From: Nocardia sp. MH4
GTDB taxonomy: Bacteria > Actinomycetota > Actinomycetes > Mycobacteriales > Mycobacteriaceae
Direction of reading: 5' to 3'
NCBI RefSeq assembly: GCF_019266065.1
Contig: NZ_LPNR01000082.1
Coordinates: 1-56,782, forward strand
DNA length: 56,782 nt
In this document: positions 1 to 8,562 of the stretch, piece by piece
How the letters are laid out: the number at the start of each line of letters is the position of its first letter
How positions within the stretch are numbered: position 1 is the first letter of the stretch
Translations under genes and position numbers: made by a program
The notes under the pieces: generated by a model
Databases searched by the model: none
Told to the model about the DNA's origin: nothing
What the model saw: only the letters and a program-made list of their open reading frames with translations

Positions 1-2
1 GG

Positions 3-275
3 CAGGAACTCGACGACGCCGAGGCCGCGCTGGCCACGGCTCGCTCCGCGCGCGACGAGGCCGAAGCCGCCGCCGCGCGGGCGAAAGCCGCGCTCGACGA
101 GATCGAGGCCCGCATCTACGAACTGCGCGCCGACCTCGAGCACGCCGAGCAGCAGCGCCATTTCGCCCGGACCGCCGACCATCGGGCCAGGGGCGAACTC
201 ACTTCGGCGCGCAGCCAATTCGAGCGCATGCAGCGGCTGACCGATCGCGCGCGAGCCCGCCTGGACGAGGACTGA
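3..275 (+). CDS. C-terminal end of a coiled-coil protein (partial)
   Basis: The reading frame is open from the left edge to the TGA at 273-275, so only the last 90 residues are visible. They are almost entirely Ala, Glu, Arg, Asp and Leu in heptad-like spacing (for example ELRADLEHAEQQRHFART), which predicts a long alpha-helical coiled coil. No catalytic motif is visible and the N-terminus lies outside the window, so I cannot name a function. Cytoplasmic structural or DNA/septum-associated coiled-coil proteins look like this, but that is only a class impression. Its stop codon abuts the stop of the converging metallopeptidase gene with no space between them. Confidence 0.75.
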   Translation, partial: QELDDAEAALATARSARDEAEAAAARAKAALDEIEARIYELRADLEHAEQQRHFARTADHRARGELTSARSQFERMQRLTDRARARLDED

Positions 276-1667
276 CTACCGGCCCAGCGTGCCCGGGTAC
301 AGGAACGACTCGCGCGGCGGCGTGGTCGTGTCCAGCCATTCGGCCAGGAACTCACCGAGCGGCAGCGAGGTCCGGCTCTGCAGGAACTCCCGGAACTCCG
401 GCATCGAGGCGTTGCCGTCGCGGTGCGCGTTCACGAAATCGCGGATAGCGGTGAAGAACACGTCCTCGCCGAGCAGTTTGCGCAGCGCGTGCAGGAACAG
501 CGGGCCGCGATAGTAGACCGAGGTGAACTCGTTGCCCGCGCCCGGACTCGCGAGCGCGACCTCCCAGAACTCCGGATCATCACGGTATTTCGCGATCTTC
601 TCGCGGTACTTGGTGTCGACGTCGGCGTGGTCGATCCGCTCCGGCCACAGGTAGTCGGCGGTGTAGCTGGCGAAGCACTCGTTCAGACAGATGTCGGACC
701 ACTGCCGCACCGACATCGTGTCGCCCCACCACTGGTGCGCCAGTTCGTGCACGACGGTGTTCAGGTCGGTCCACGGCGCGTAGGTGGGCCGGGTCTGGGT
801 TTCCAGCGAGAACGGGATCACGGCGTCGACGTAGATGCCACCGGCGACGTCGAACGGGTAGGGCCCGTAGAGGTTTTCGAGGAAGGCGAGGATCTCCGGC
901 AGGCGCTGCTCGTCGTCGCGATTGCCCTCCGATTCCGGCGCGAAGGCGCTGAGCACCGGCGTGCCGTCGGCGGTGCGCTGTTCGAGGAAGGTGAAGTGGT
1001 CGACGGCGATCGTGGTCAGGTAGCCGATGACGGGTTGCCGCGTCTCCCAGGTGGTGTGCAGGCGGCCGTCGACGACCTCGTGCCGGGTGCGCTCGCCGGT
1101 CGACATCACCTCCCACTCGGCGGGCACCGTGGCGTGCAGTGTGAAGGTCGCCTTGTCCAACGGGGTGTCGTTGAGCGGGTACCAGGTGCCGGCGCTGTGC
1201 GGCTGGCCGACGGCGAACGCGCCGCCGCTGGGCGCGTAGGTCCAGCCCTCGCCCTCGGTGTCGGCGACCGGGCCCGCGTAGTCGACGACGACGCGCATGG
1301 GCAGGCCGGGCGGCAGCGGCAGCAGCGGCGTGACGACCAGTTCCTGGTCGCCGTCGTGGGTGAAGCCCGCGGGCTGCCCGTTGATCGTCACCATCAGCAC
1401 CTCGGGGCCGCGGTAGTCCAGATCGAACTGGGCCAGCGGCTGAGTCGCGCGGGCGTCGACGGTCGCGGTGCCGCGTAGGACATAGGTGGCCGGGTCGTAG
1501 TCGACCGCCACGTCGTAGTGAGCGACGTCGTAGCCGCCGTTGCCGTCGAGCGGGTAGTAGGGATCACCGAGTCCCGGCGCGCCGATCAGGCCAGGGTCGG
1601 CGTCGACCGGGCGCACACCCAGCGCCAGCAGGGCGAGCACCGCGCACACTCCGGCCGACCATCGCAT
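276..1667 (-). CDS. Secreted M1-family zinc metallopeptidase
   Basis: A 463-residue zinc aminopeptidase-type protein. I start it at the ATG at 1667 because it is followed directly by a signal peptide (MRWSAGVCAVLALLALG) ending near VDA; the longer upstream frame adds a non-hydrophobic tail. Residues about 45-230 form the beta-rich N-terminal M1 domain. The zinc site is HELAHQWWGD (His307, Glu308, His311) with the third ligand in LNECFASY (Glu330), the HExxH-x18-E spacing of gluzincins. The usual GxMEN exopeptidase motif is replaced by FSLETQT at about 286-292, so the N-terminal amine may be recognised differently from PepN. It is shorter than PepN because the C-terminal helical superdomain is missing. 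Probably exported and acting on extracellular peptides; the substrate is unknown. Confidence 0.9.
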   Translation of the reverse strand: MRWSAGVCAVLALLALGVRPVDADPGLIGAPGLGDPYYPLDGNGGYDVAHYDVAVDYDPATYVLRGTATVDARATQPLAQFDLDYRGPEVLMVTINGQPAGFTHDGDQELVVTPLLPLPPGLPMRVVVDYAGPVADTEGEGWTYAPSGGAFAVGQPHSAGTWYPLNDTPLDKATFTLHATVPAEWEVMSTGERTRHEVVDGRLHTTWETRQPVIGYLTTIAVDHFTFLEQRTADGTPVLSAFAPESEGNRDDEQRLPEILAFLENLYGPYPFDVAGGIYVDAVIPFSLETQTRPTYAPWTDLNTVVHELAHQWWGDTMSVRQWSDICLNECFASYTADYLWPERIDHADVDTKYREKIAKYRDDPEFWEVALASPGAGNEFTSVYYRGPLFLHALRKLLGEDVFFTAIRDFVNAHRDGNASMPEFREFLQSRTSLPLGEFLAEWLDTTTPPRESFLYPGTLGR

Positions 1668-1775
1668 CCTCGACTGACACCTTTCGCCTGCTCCGGCTCG
1701 GATCCCGCGGACACCCTCCATCGTCGCAGGCACGCCGCGCAGGTCCTAATACGCGCGGTCGGTGCGAGCCCGCGC

Positions 1776-2441
1776 TCAGCCCAGGTCGCCGGGCAGCTGC
1801 TGCGGGTCGAGCAGCAGCCGTTTGGTCGCGGTCCGCTTCACCCGCGCGGCCAGTGCCAGATTCTCGGCGAGCAACCGCCATTCCCGTTCGGTGATGGCGT
1901 CGCGGGCCCGCTCGATCACCAGGCGATCACGCGTTCCCCAGGCGATCGGCATGGCCGTGACCAGCTGCCATCGTTCGCCGACCTGGCGCGGCGCGCGATC
2001 GGTGCGCACCGCCACGGCGGGCACGCGCTCCCCCGGTTCGGGCAGGTGTCCGGGCAGCGCGCGCACCTTGCGCGTGATCAGCGCCCAGCTGCGCGTCGGC
2101 GCGGCGGGCTCGGCGATGTCGACGAGGGCGAGCAGCACGATGCCGGAGTCCTCGGCCTCGGTGACCACGGCCGGCACCAATGCGCCGTCCTGGTAGAGCT
2201 TTTCGATACTGGAGCGGTGCGGGGTCCACAGCGCGACCCACAGCGCGATCGCCGCGACCAGCACGCACACGACGGCGAGCAGAAACCCCCAGGCCTGCCC
2301 GCTCCACAGCAGGGCGGCCGTGGCCGCGACGGCGAGCCCGGCGACCAGCAGGGCGACCACCCGCAACCTGCGTAACCCGGTGAACGTCTCGTTGACCGCA
2401 TGAGCGTGCTCACGGTCGACCACGAATTCGAAGCGGCGCAC
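1776..2441 (-). CDS. Two-TM membrane protein, DUF3239-like
   Basis: A 221-residue protein starting at GTG 2441 behind a GGAAGGA ribosome-binding site. Residues about 27-45 and 50-70 are two adjacent hydrophobic helices (VVALLVAGLAVAATAALLW and a second one). A soluble domain of about 150 residues follows and lacks any catalytic motif I recognise (GALVPAVVTEAEDSGIVLLALVDIA at its start, split here only for description). The layout resembles the actinobacterial DUF3239 proteins, but that match is from memory. It lies downstream of the XPB-type helicase in the same direction, with about 95 bp between them; no functional link is evident. Confidence 0.7.
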   Translation of the reverse strand: MRRFEFVVDREHAHAVNETFTGLRRLRVVALLVAGLAVAATAALLWSGQAWGFLLAVVCVLVAAIALWVALWTPHRSSIEKLYQDGALVPAVVTEAEDSGIVLLALVDIAEPAAPTRSWALITRKVRALPGHLPEPGERVPAVAVRTDRAPRQVGERWQLVTAMPIAWGTRDRLVIERARDAITEREWRLLAENLALAARVKRTATKRLLLDPQQLPGDLG

Positions 2442-2535
2442 GGTTCCTTCCTAGCACAAGTTGCGGAGGAGTTGCCTCCACTTATCTGCCGAGGACTTCA
2501 CCGCACGGTACCGCGTTCCGACCGGGCGATCGTCG

Positions 2536-4203
2536 CTACGCGCCGTCGCCGATGGGCGGTCCGAGCAGATCGTCGGCGTCGGCGATGCGGTAGGCGTAGC
2601 CCTGCTCGGCGAGGAAGCGCTGCCGATGGGCCGCGTACTCCGCGTCGAGAGTGTCGCGGGCGACCACCGAATAGAAATGCGCCTGTCCCCCATCCTGTTT
2701 CGGCCGCAGCAGCCGGCCGAGGCGCTGCGCCTCCTCCTGCCGCGAGCCGAACGTGCCCGAAACCTGCACCGCCACCGAGGCTTCCGGCAGATCGATGGAG
2801 AAGTTCGCGACCTTGCTGACCACCAGCACCGGCACCTCGCCGGACCGGAACGCGTCGAAGAGCGCCTCGCGCTCCTTGTTCTTGGTGGCGCCGGTGATGA
2901 CCGGCGCGTTCAGGTCCACGCCCAGCTCCTCGAGCTGGTCCAGGTACGCGCCGATCACCAGCGTCGGCGCGTCCTTGTGCTTGGCCAGGATGGACTCCAC
3001 CACCGGGATCTTGGTGCGCGCGGTGGAGCACAGCTTGTAGCGCTCTTCCGGCTCGGCGGTGGCGTAGGCCATCCGTTCGGCGTCGGTGAGCGTCACCCGC
3101 ACCTCGACACAGTCGGCGGGGGCGATCCAGCCCTGCGCCTCGATGTCCTTCCACGGCGCGTCGTAGCGCTTGGGACCGATCAGCGAGAAGACGTCGCCCT
3201 CGCGGCCGTCCTCACGCACCAGCGTGGCCGTCAGGCCGAGCCTGCGCCGCGATTGCAGGTCGGCGGTCATCCGGAACACCGGCGCGGGCAGCAGGTGCAC
3301 CTCGTCGTAGATCACCAGGCCCCAGTCCCGGCTGTCGAACAGCTCCAGGTGCTTGTACTCGCCCTTGGTCTTGCGGGTGATCACCTGGTACGTCGCGATG
3401 GTGACCGGGCGGATCTCCTTGCGCTCGCCGGAGTACTCGCCGATCTCGTCCTCGGTGAGCGTGGTGCGCGCCAGTAGCTCACGCCGCCACTGCCTGCCCG
3501 CGACGGTATTGGTGACCAGGATCAACGTGGTGGCCTTGGCCTTGGCCATGGCTGCCGCGCCGACCATCGTCTTGCCCGCGCCACACGGCAGCACGACCAC
3601 GCCGGAGCCGCCCGCCCAGAACGAATCGGCGGCCATCTCCTGATAGTCGCGCAGGTGCCACTTGCCCGCGGTGTAGTCCAGGCCGATGTCGTGCGCCTCG
3701 CCGTCGACGTAACCGGCCAGATCCTCGGCGGGCCAGCCGATCTTGAGCAGCATCTGCTTGATGTGACCGCGCTCGGAGGGGTGCACGATCACCGTGTCGT
3801 CATCGATCCTGGCCCCGAGCATGGGCGCGATCTTCTTGTGCCGCAGCACTTCCTCGAGCACCGCGCGGTCCAGGCTCACCAGGCACAGCCCGTGCGCCGG
3901 ATGCTTGACCAGCTGCAGCCTGCCGTAGCGGCCCATCGTGTCGACGATGTCGACCAGCAGCGGCTGCGGCACCGCGTAGCGCGAGAAGTTCACCAGCGCG
4001 TCGACGACCTGCTCGGCGTCGTGACCGGCCGCGCGGGCGTTCCACAACGCCAGCGGCGTGATCCGGTAGGTGTGCACGTGTTCGGGCGCGCGCTCGAGCT
4101 CCGCGAACGGCGCGATGGCCTGCCGCGCGTTGCCTGCCAGCTCGTGGTCGACCTCGAGCAGCAGGGTCTTGTCGCTCTGCACGATCAGCGGACCGTCGGT
4201 CAC
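2536..4203 (-). CDS. XPB/Rad25-type DNA repair helicase
   Basis: A 555-residue superfamily 2 helicase of the bacterial/archaeal XPB family, an ATP-dependent 3'-5' DNA helicase. Residues 1-180 are the N-terminal domain typical of mycobacterial XPB. Helicase motifs follow in order: Walker A PCGAGKT (206-212), motif II DEVH (300-303), motif III LTATLVRED (about 324-332, containing the XPB RED signature), and motif VI QRLGRLLRP near residue 500. The length matches the mycobacterial protein. The start is GTG 4203, preceded by GAGGAG at suitable spacing. It is called a repair helicase by family; its physiological role in actinobacteria is poorly fixed. The upstream region carries a large nested palindrome that may affect its transcription. 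Confidence 0.96.
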   Translation of the reverse strand: MTDGPLIVQSDKTLLLEVDHELAGNARQAIAPFAELERAPEHVHTYRITPLALWNARAAGHDAEQVVDALVNFSRYAVPQPLLVDIVDTMGRYGRLQLVKHPAHGLCLVSLDRAVLEEVLRHKKIAPMLGARIDDDTVIVHPSERGHIKQMLLKIGWPAEDLAGYVDGEAHDIGLDYTAGKWHLRDYQEMAADSFWAGGSGVVVLPCGAGKTMVGAAAMAKAKATTLILVTNTVAGRQWRRELLARTTLTEDEIGEYSGERKEIRPVTIATYQVITRKTKGEYKHLELFDSRDWGLVIYDEVHLLPAPVFRMTADLQSRRRLGLTATLVREDGREGDVFSLIGPKRYDAPWKDIEAQGWIAPADCVEVRVTLTDAERMAYATAEPEERYKLCSTARTKIPVVESILAKHKDAPTLVIGAYLDQLEELGVDLNAPVITGATKNKEREALFDAFRSGEVPVLVVSKVANFSIDLPEASVAVQVSGTFGSRQEEAQRLGRLLRPKQDGGQAHFYSVVARDTLDAEYAAHRQRFLAEQGYAYRIADADDLLGPPIGDGA

Positions 4204-4524
4204 TGTGCTCCTCGGCGGCCGGGGCCGCGGGTTCGGGGCCTCGTGACCCCTCGGTTCAACGCTCGAGACTCGCGCCTGCGGCGCCTGCGCTTCGAGCGTT
4301 GAACCGAAGGGCGGCCCCGAACGGGCTCGTCGAGCTCGCCCTGTGCGGGGTGCGTTCGGCCGGGATGTTTGACGTTGGCGCCGCCGCGGGCGGATCGCTT
4401 CGGCGGCCTTTGTCGATTGTACGGACCCGAGCCGACACGACCTGGGGCGAAGCGCTGGGTGGGCGGTCCAGCAGGTGTCGACTGGACCGCGACAAGGCCC
4501 GGCTGACCAGGTCAGACTCAGGGC
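4204..4524. other. Intergenic region between divergent genes with a nested palindrome
   Basis: This 321-bp stretch separates the XPB-type helicase (minus) and the LysE gene (plus). It holds no credible gene. Its main content is the long inverted repeat at 4251-4307. It should also hold both outward promoters, but I could not pick convincing -35/-10 pairs. Confidence 0.6.
4251..4307. repeat. Nested inverted repeat, 16-bp perfect arms
   Basis: TCGGTTCAACGCTCGA at 4251-4266 is repeated as its exact reverse complement at 4292-4307. The 25-nt spacer contains a second, smaller palindrome, GCGCC-TGC-GGCGC at about 4273-4285. There is no T-tract and it lies between two divergent gene starts, so a terminator is unlikely. 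It could be an operator, a structured leader for either gene, or a mobile palindromic intergenic unit. Confidence 0.85.
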
Positions 4525-5169
4525 GTGCTTCAGACTACGGCGGTACTCGGGGTTGGTGCGGCGGCGCTCGGCATGGTCCTCACGCCGGGGCCGAACATGA
4601 TGTATCTCGTGTCACGGACGGTGGCGCAGGGCCGGCGCGCCGGGTTGATCTCGCTGGCCGGGGTCGCGGCGGGGTTCGGGGTGTATCTGCTGGCCGCGGC
4701 GGCCGGGATCACGGCGGTGTTCGCGGTGGTTCCGGGGCTCTACCTGGGGCTCAAGCTCGCCGGGGCCTGCTATCTGCTGTGGCTGGCCTGGCAGGCGGTG
4801 CGGCCGGGTGGGGTGTCGGTCTTCGCGCCGGTCGACCTGCCCGTCGACCCGGCCCGGCGACTGTTCACCATGGGATTGGTCACCAATCTGCTCAATCCCA
4901 AGATCGCGATCATGTACATGGCGCTGATCCCGCAGTTCGTCGATCCCGAGCGCGGGGCGCTGTGGTTGCAGAGCCTGTCGCTCGGTGCGATCCAGATCAC
5001 CGTCGCGCTCACCGTCAACGCGCTGATCGTGCTCGGCGCGGCCGGGCTGGCCGGGTTCCTCACCGCCCGCCCGCTCTGGCTGCGCACCCAGCGGTACCTC
5101 ATGGGCACCGCGCTCGGCGGCATCGCGATCATGCTCGCCACCGACCGCGCCCGCCCGACCCCGGCCTGA
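4525..5169 (+). CDS. LysE/RhtB-family amino-acid exporter
   Basis: A 214-residue, six-helix inner-membrane protein of the LysE/RhtB family, which export amino acids or similar small solutes by proton antiport. The family signature is in the first helix and loop (LTPGPNMMYLVSRTVAQGRRAG), and the conserved NLLNPKIAIMYMALIPQF segment is near residue 118. The start is GTG 4525. No clear Shine-Dalgarno is visible upstream. Substrate cannot be deduced. A second family member lies at 13613-14230, only distantly similar, so they are unlikely to be recent duplicates. Confidence 0.92.
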   Translation: MLQTTAVLGVGAAALGMVLTPGPNMMYLVSRTVAQGRRAGLISLAGVAAGFGVYLLAAAAGITAVFAVVPGLYLGLKLAGACYLLWLAWQAVRPGGVSVFAPVDLPVDPARRLFTMGLVTNLLNPKIAIMYMALIPQFVDPERGALWLQSLSLGAIQITVALTVNALIVLGAAGLAGFLTARPLWLRTQRYLMGTALGGIAIMLATDRARPTPA

Positions 5170-5298
5170 CCCCCGCACGACCCGACGCGCTGTCGGAGCT
5201 CGCCGGCGCGACCACGGGCACGCGACACGTGTGGCCGGGTCGCCCTCGTCGCACCCCGCCGTGTCACGCTGCTGTGTGGCGCAGGCGAGAAGGAGCGA

Positions 5299-5991
5299 GT
5301 GGTGAGTGTTGGGGTGCTGGTGGCGATGGTCGCGGCCGGGCCGTCGGCGACGGAGCTGGATTCGGCGCTGACCGCCGTGCATCACAGCGGCGAGCTGATG
5401 GGCGTCGTCTCGTTCGCGGCATCGGGCGCGCTGGTGGCCGTGCGCAAGCGGCTCGACCTGTTCGGCATGGCGATCCTGGCCACCGCCACCGCGCTGGGCG
5501 GCGGCATCGTGCGCGACCTGCTCATCGGGCGCACGCCGCCGGGCGCGTTCACCGACCTGACCTACCTGTCGGCGTCGCTGCTGACGGCGCTGGTCCTGTA
5601 CTTCATCGCGCCCTCGCGCCGGCTCACCAAGGGACCGCTCGAGATCGCCGACGCGATCGGACTCGGCCTGTTCTGCGTCACCGGCACGGTCATCGCGTAC
5701 TCGGCCGGGGTGGGCGCGCCAACCGCCGCGCTGCTCGGCATGACGACGGCCATCGGCGGCGGTGTCCTGCGCGACGTGCTCAGCGGCGAGGTGCCCAGCG
5801 TGCTGCGCCCCGACCAGGACCTCTACGCGATCCCGGCCCTGTTCGGCGCGGCCGCCACGGCCACCCTGCTGCACTTCGACCTGTACCGGTCGTGGACCGG
5901 GCTGCTCGCCGCCGTCGGCGCCATCGGCTTCCGCCTGCTGGCCCGCCACTACCAGTGGCACGCGCCGCTGGCCCGGCACGCTCGTGACTGA
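5299..5991 (+). CDS. TRIC-family (UPF0126/YicG) trimeric cation channel
   Basis: A 230-residue membrane protein made of two copies of a three-helix repeat. Each repeat carries the signature glycine-rich motif: ALGGGIVRDLLIG near residue 68 and AIGGGVLRDVLSGEVP near residue 153. These are typical of bacterial homologues of trimeric intracellular cation channels, which form potassium-permeable trimers. The start is GTG 5299 behind AGAAGGAG; a GTG three bases later is an equal alternative. It stands alone, 130 bp after the LysE gene, and converges on the aminotransferase gene. Confidence 0.92.
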   Translation: MVSVGVLVAMVAAGPSATELDSALTAVHHSGELMGVVSFAASGALVAVRKRLDLFGMAILATATALGGGIVRDLLIGRTPPGAFTDLTYLSASLLTALVLYFIAPSRRLTKGPLEIADAIGLGLFCVTGTVIAYSAGVGAPTAALLGMTTAIGGGVLRDVLSGEVPSVLRPDQDLYAIPALFGAAATATLLHFDLYRSWTGLLAAVGAIGFRLLARHYQWHAPLARHARD

Positions 5992-5999
5992 GCGCGCCC

Positions 6000-7178
6000 T
6001 CAGCGCACCGCCATGCCCGCGCGCAGGCGGCGCACGCCTTCGTCGATGGTCTCGTCGCGCTTGCTGAAGGTGAAGCGCACCAGGTGTTTCCAGTTGTCGG
6101 CGTGGTCGGCGAACACACTCACCGGCACCGCGGCGACGCCGAGCCGGGCCGGCAGTTCCCGGCAGAACGCCATCCCGTCCTCGGCGCCGAGCGGGCGGAT
6201 GTCCGCGCACACGAAATACCCGCCGGAACTGGCCGCGACGCCGAACCCGGTGTCACGCAACGCGGCCGAGAGCCGAAGCCGCTTGTCGGACAGGCTGTCG
6301 CGCAGGGCGTGCACCCAGTCGATCTCGGCGTTGATCGCGTGCGCGACCGCGGGCTGGAACGGTCCACCGCCGACGAAGGTGAGGAACTGCTTGGCCGCGA
6401 GCACACCGTCGAGCAGCGGCGCCGGCGCGCACACCCAGCCGATCTTCCAGCCGGTGACATTGAACGTCTTCGCCGCGCTCGACACCACGATCGTGCGCTC
6501 GCGCATGCCGGGCAGCGTGGAGATGCTGATGTGCTCGACGCCGTCGTAGACCAGGTGCTCGTACACCTCGTCGGCCAGCACCAGCAGATCGTGCTCGCGC
6601 GCCAGCTCCGCGATGGCGGTGAGGTCGGCGCGGTCGAGCACCGCGCCGGTGGGGTTGTGCGGTGAATTGATCACCAGCATGCGGGTTTTCGGGGTGATCG
6701 CGGCGCGCAGGCTGTCCAGGTCGAGGACGAAACGATCACCGTCGGCGACCAGGCGCGCGGTGCGCCGCTGCGCACCGGCCAGCGCGACCGAGGCGGCGTA
6801 GGAGTCGTAGTACGGCTCGATCAGCGCCACCTCCTGCCCCGGTTCGACCAGGCCGAGCACGGCGGCGCTGATCGCCTCGGTGGCGCCGACGGTCACCAGT
6901 ACCTCGGTGGCCGGGTCGTAGGCGGTGCCGTAGCGGCGGGCGCGGTCGTCGGCGATCGCCTGGCGCAGCACCGGCATGCCGCGGCCCGGCGGGTACTGGT
7001 TGAGCCCGTCGGCGATGGCTGCCCTGGCGACCTCGAGCATGCCCGCGGGTCCGTCGGTATCCGGAAATCCCTGCCCCAGATTCACCGCGTCATGGCGGAG
7101 GGCCAGTTCGGTCATCTCGGCGAAGATGGTCGATCCGAACGGGCGCAAACGGGAGACAGTGGGCGGCGCAGACGACAT
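6000..7178 (-). CDS. PLP-dependent class I/II aminotransferase, DapC-like
   Basis: A 392-residue fold-type I aminotransferase. It closely resembles mycobacterial Rv0858c (DapC, N-succinyldiaminopimelate aminotransferase of lysine and diaminopimelate synthesis), including the TVSRLRPFGSTIFAEM opening and VNLGQGFPDTDGP. The pyridoxal-phosphate lysine lies in SSAAKTFNVTGWKIGW; the cofactor-binding NSPHNPTGAV and DEVYEHLVYD segments and the substrate-carboxylate arginine in LVRFTFSKR are present. I start it at ATG 7178 (MSSAPPTVSR), which matches the family better than the ATG 51 bases upstream. Related enzymes act on methionine or kynurenine, so the exact substrate is an inference. Confidence 0.92.
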   Translation of the reverse strand: MSSAPPTVSRLRPFGSTIFAEMTELALRHDAVNLGQGFPDTDGPAGMLEVARAAIADGLNQYPPGRGMPVLRQAIADDRARRYGTAYDPATEVLVTVGATEAISAAVLGLVEPGQEVALIEPYYDSYAASVALAGAQRRTARLVADGDRFVLDLDSLRAAITPKTRMLVINSPHNPTGAVLDRADLTAIAELAREHDLLVLADEVYEHLVYDGVEHISISTLPGMRERTIVVSSAAKTFNVTGWKIGWVCAPAPLLDGVLAAKQFLTFVGGGPFQPAVAHAINAEIDWVHALRDSLSDKRLRLSAALRDTGFGVAASSGGYFVCADIRPLGAEDGMAFCRELPARLGVAAVPVSVFADHADNWKHLVRFTFSKRDETIDEGVRRLRAGMAVR

Positions 7179-7231
7179 CTCCGCAGCGTATCCCACTTTT
7201 CGGCACCGTTGCCGACCGATAGCGAACACGC

Positions 7232-7246
7232 ATGTTTCACAAACAT
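7232..7246. promoter_or_regulatory. Inverted repeat ATGTTT-cac-AAACAT
   Basis: A perfect 6-bp inverted repeat with a 3-nt spacer, between the divergent aminotransferase gene and the small protein gene at 7353. A TTGACC hexamer at 7256-7261 is close by. It could be an operator for a dimeric repressor; the regulator is unknown. Confidence 0.4.
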
Positions 7247-7352
7247 TTTGCGGGGTTGACCTGCACTATTGTGCGATCACCCAGGCTGAGCTAGCCTCGC
7301 CGTGTTCTACCTCACACACCACAGCGTGGTGGCATATCGAAAGGGGCTCCTT

Positions 7353-7568
7353 ATGGCCTCACCCTTGCTCGATTTCATTGTCGACCCGGCTGCGTCGGAG
7401 GTTGCCGGTTCGGCTCTGCGGTTCATCCACGATCACCTGATGGGCAGCCCCATCGTCGACTACTTCACCGGCTCGGCGACCCCGGACAACAACATGGGTT
7501 CCTCGACCGGGGACATGAACCTCGGTTCGTCCACCGGCGACCATCAGTGGGGGTCGACCTACCCGTAG
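7353..7568 (+). CDS. Small repeat-containing protein of unknown function
   Basis: A 71-residue ORF starting at ATG 7353 behind AAAGGGG. The first half is an ordinary mixed helix-like segment (MASPLLDFIVDPAASEVAGS). The second half is Gly, Ser, Thr and Asp rich with a short imperfect repeat, MGSSTGDMN followed by LGSSTGDHQ. There is no signal peptide or transmembrane helix. I do not recognise a family. The good ribosome-binding site, the proper GC-rich third codon positions and the strong terminator directly after its stop all argue that it is real. Confidence 0.7.
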   Translation: MASPLLDFIVDPAASEVAGSALRFIHDHLMGSPIVDYFTGSATPDNNMGSSTGDMNLGSSTGDHQWGSTYP

Positions 7569-7576
7569 ACACTCGG

Positions 7577-7613
7577 CGCGTCGGACCGGATCGCGCGGGT
7601 CCGGTCCGACGCG
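7577..7613. terminator. Bidirectional hairpin, 14-bp perfect stem
   Basis: CGCGTCGGACCGGA at 7577-7590 pairs with 7600-7613 around a 9-nt loop. It sits between the converging small-protein gene and the sigma-factor gene and probably terminates both. There is no T-tract, as is common in actinobacteria. Confidence 0.75.
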
Positions 7614-7616
7614 GGG

Positions 7617-8510
7617 TCAACGCGACCGCGCGCCCGACAGCTTCGCCACATTGGCGAAATCGTAGGCAGCCCAGACTTTTCCCTCGCGCACCGCGAAGCC
7701 GAGCACCCGCACGGGGCGACCGAACGGCGAGTTCGGATCGGTGAACACGAGGCCCGATTGCCCGTTCACCGTGGCGAAGCCCAGCTCCAGACCCGGTTCC
7801 TCCTGCTGCTTGCGCCACAGGCCGAGCGCGAGGCGCGCGATCTTCTCCGCTCCCGCAACGACATTGAGCGCCGTCCTGGTGGTGCCGCCGGCATCGGCGA
7901 CGAAGGTCGCGGCCGGATGCAGGGTGGCGGCTACCGCCTCGACGTCGCCGGTGGCCAGTGCCGCCAGGAAGCGTCGCACCGCCGCGTCGTGCACCTCGTC
8001 GGCGACCGGTTGCGGCGCCTTCGCCGCCGCCTTACGGGCGCGCACCGCCAATTGCCGTGCGGCGTCGGCCGATACCCCGAGGATGTCGGCGATCTCGTCG
8101 AACGGCACGTCCAGGCTGTCGTGCAAGACCAGCGCGACCCGCTGCTGCGGAGTCAGCGCGTCGAGTACCACCAGCGCCGCCAGCCGGCTGTCCTGATGCC
8201 GGACCACCACGTCCAGCGGATCCGGGGTGCTGCTCGCCGTGGTGACGATCGGCTCGGGCAGCCACTGCCCCACATAGGTTTCCCGGCGCACCGCCGCGCT
8301 GCGCAGGTGATCCAGGCAGATCCGGCTGACCACGGTCGTGAGCCAGGCCCGCAGGTCCTCGATCTCGGACTGGTGCACACCGGCCATCCGCAGCCAGCTC
8401 TCCTGCACGGCGTCCTCGGCGTCGCCGACGCTGCCGGTGAGCCGATAGGCCACCGAAAGCAGATGCGCTCGATGCGATTCGAACAGGTCGGCGAGAAGCG
8501 GGGAAACCAT
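7617..8510 (-). CDS. sigJ: ECF41-family (SigJ-type) RNA polymerase sigma factor
   Basis: A 297-residue sigma factor with region 2 (residues about 5-75, LLSVAYRLTGSVGDAEDAVQ), region 4 (about 115-165, LTPQQRVALVLHDSLD with the helix-turn-helix FDEIADILGVSADAARQL), and a fused SnoaL/NTF2-like C-terminal domain of about 110 residues. That layout defines ECF41, in which the C-terminal domain controls activity without a classical anti-sigma factor. The C-terminal DGGG(K/R) signature of the group appears as the variant DAGGTTR. ECF41 factors usually sit beside their target gene, a carboxymuconolactone decarboxylase, oxidoreductase or epimerase. Here such genes lie about 7-9 kb away, and one has an ECF41-type promoter at 17056-17082. 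Confidence 0.92.
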   Translation of the reverse strand: MVSPLLADLFESHRAHLLSVAYRLTGSVGDAEDAVQESWLRMAGVHQSEIEDLRAWLTTVVSRICLDHLRSAAVRRETYVGQWLPEPIVTTASSTPDPLDVVVRHQDSRLAALVVLDALTPQQRVALVLHDSLDVPFDEIADILGVSADAARQLAVRARKAAAKAPQPVADEVHDAAVRRFLAALATGDVEAVAATLHPAATFVADAGGTTRTALNVVAGAEKIARLALGLWRKQQEEPGLELGFATVNGQSGLVFTDPNSPFGRPVRVLGFAVREGKVWAAYDFANVAKLSGARSR

Positions 8511-8562
8511 CGCCGCAGATCCTACGGACGGCGAAAACCAGCTGAGAAACCGGGCGCCGACC

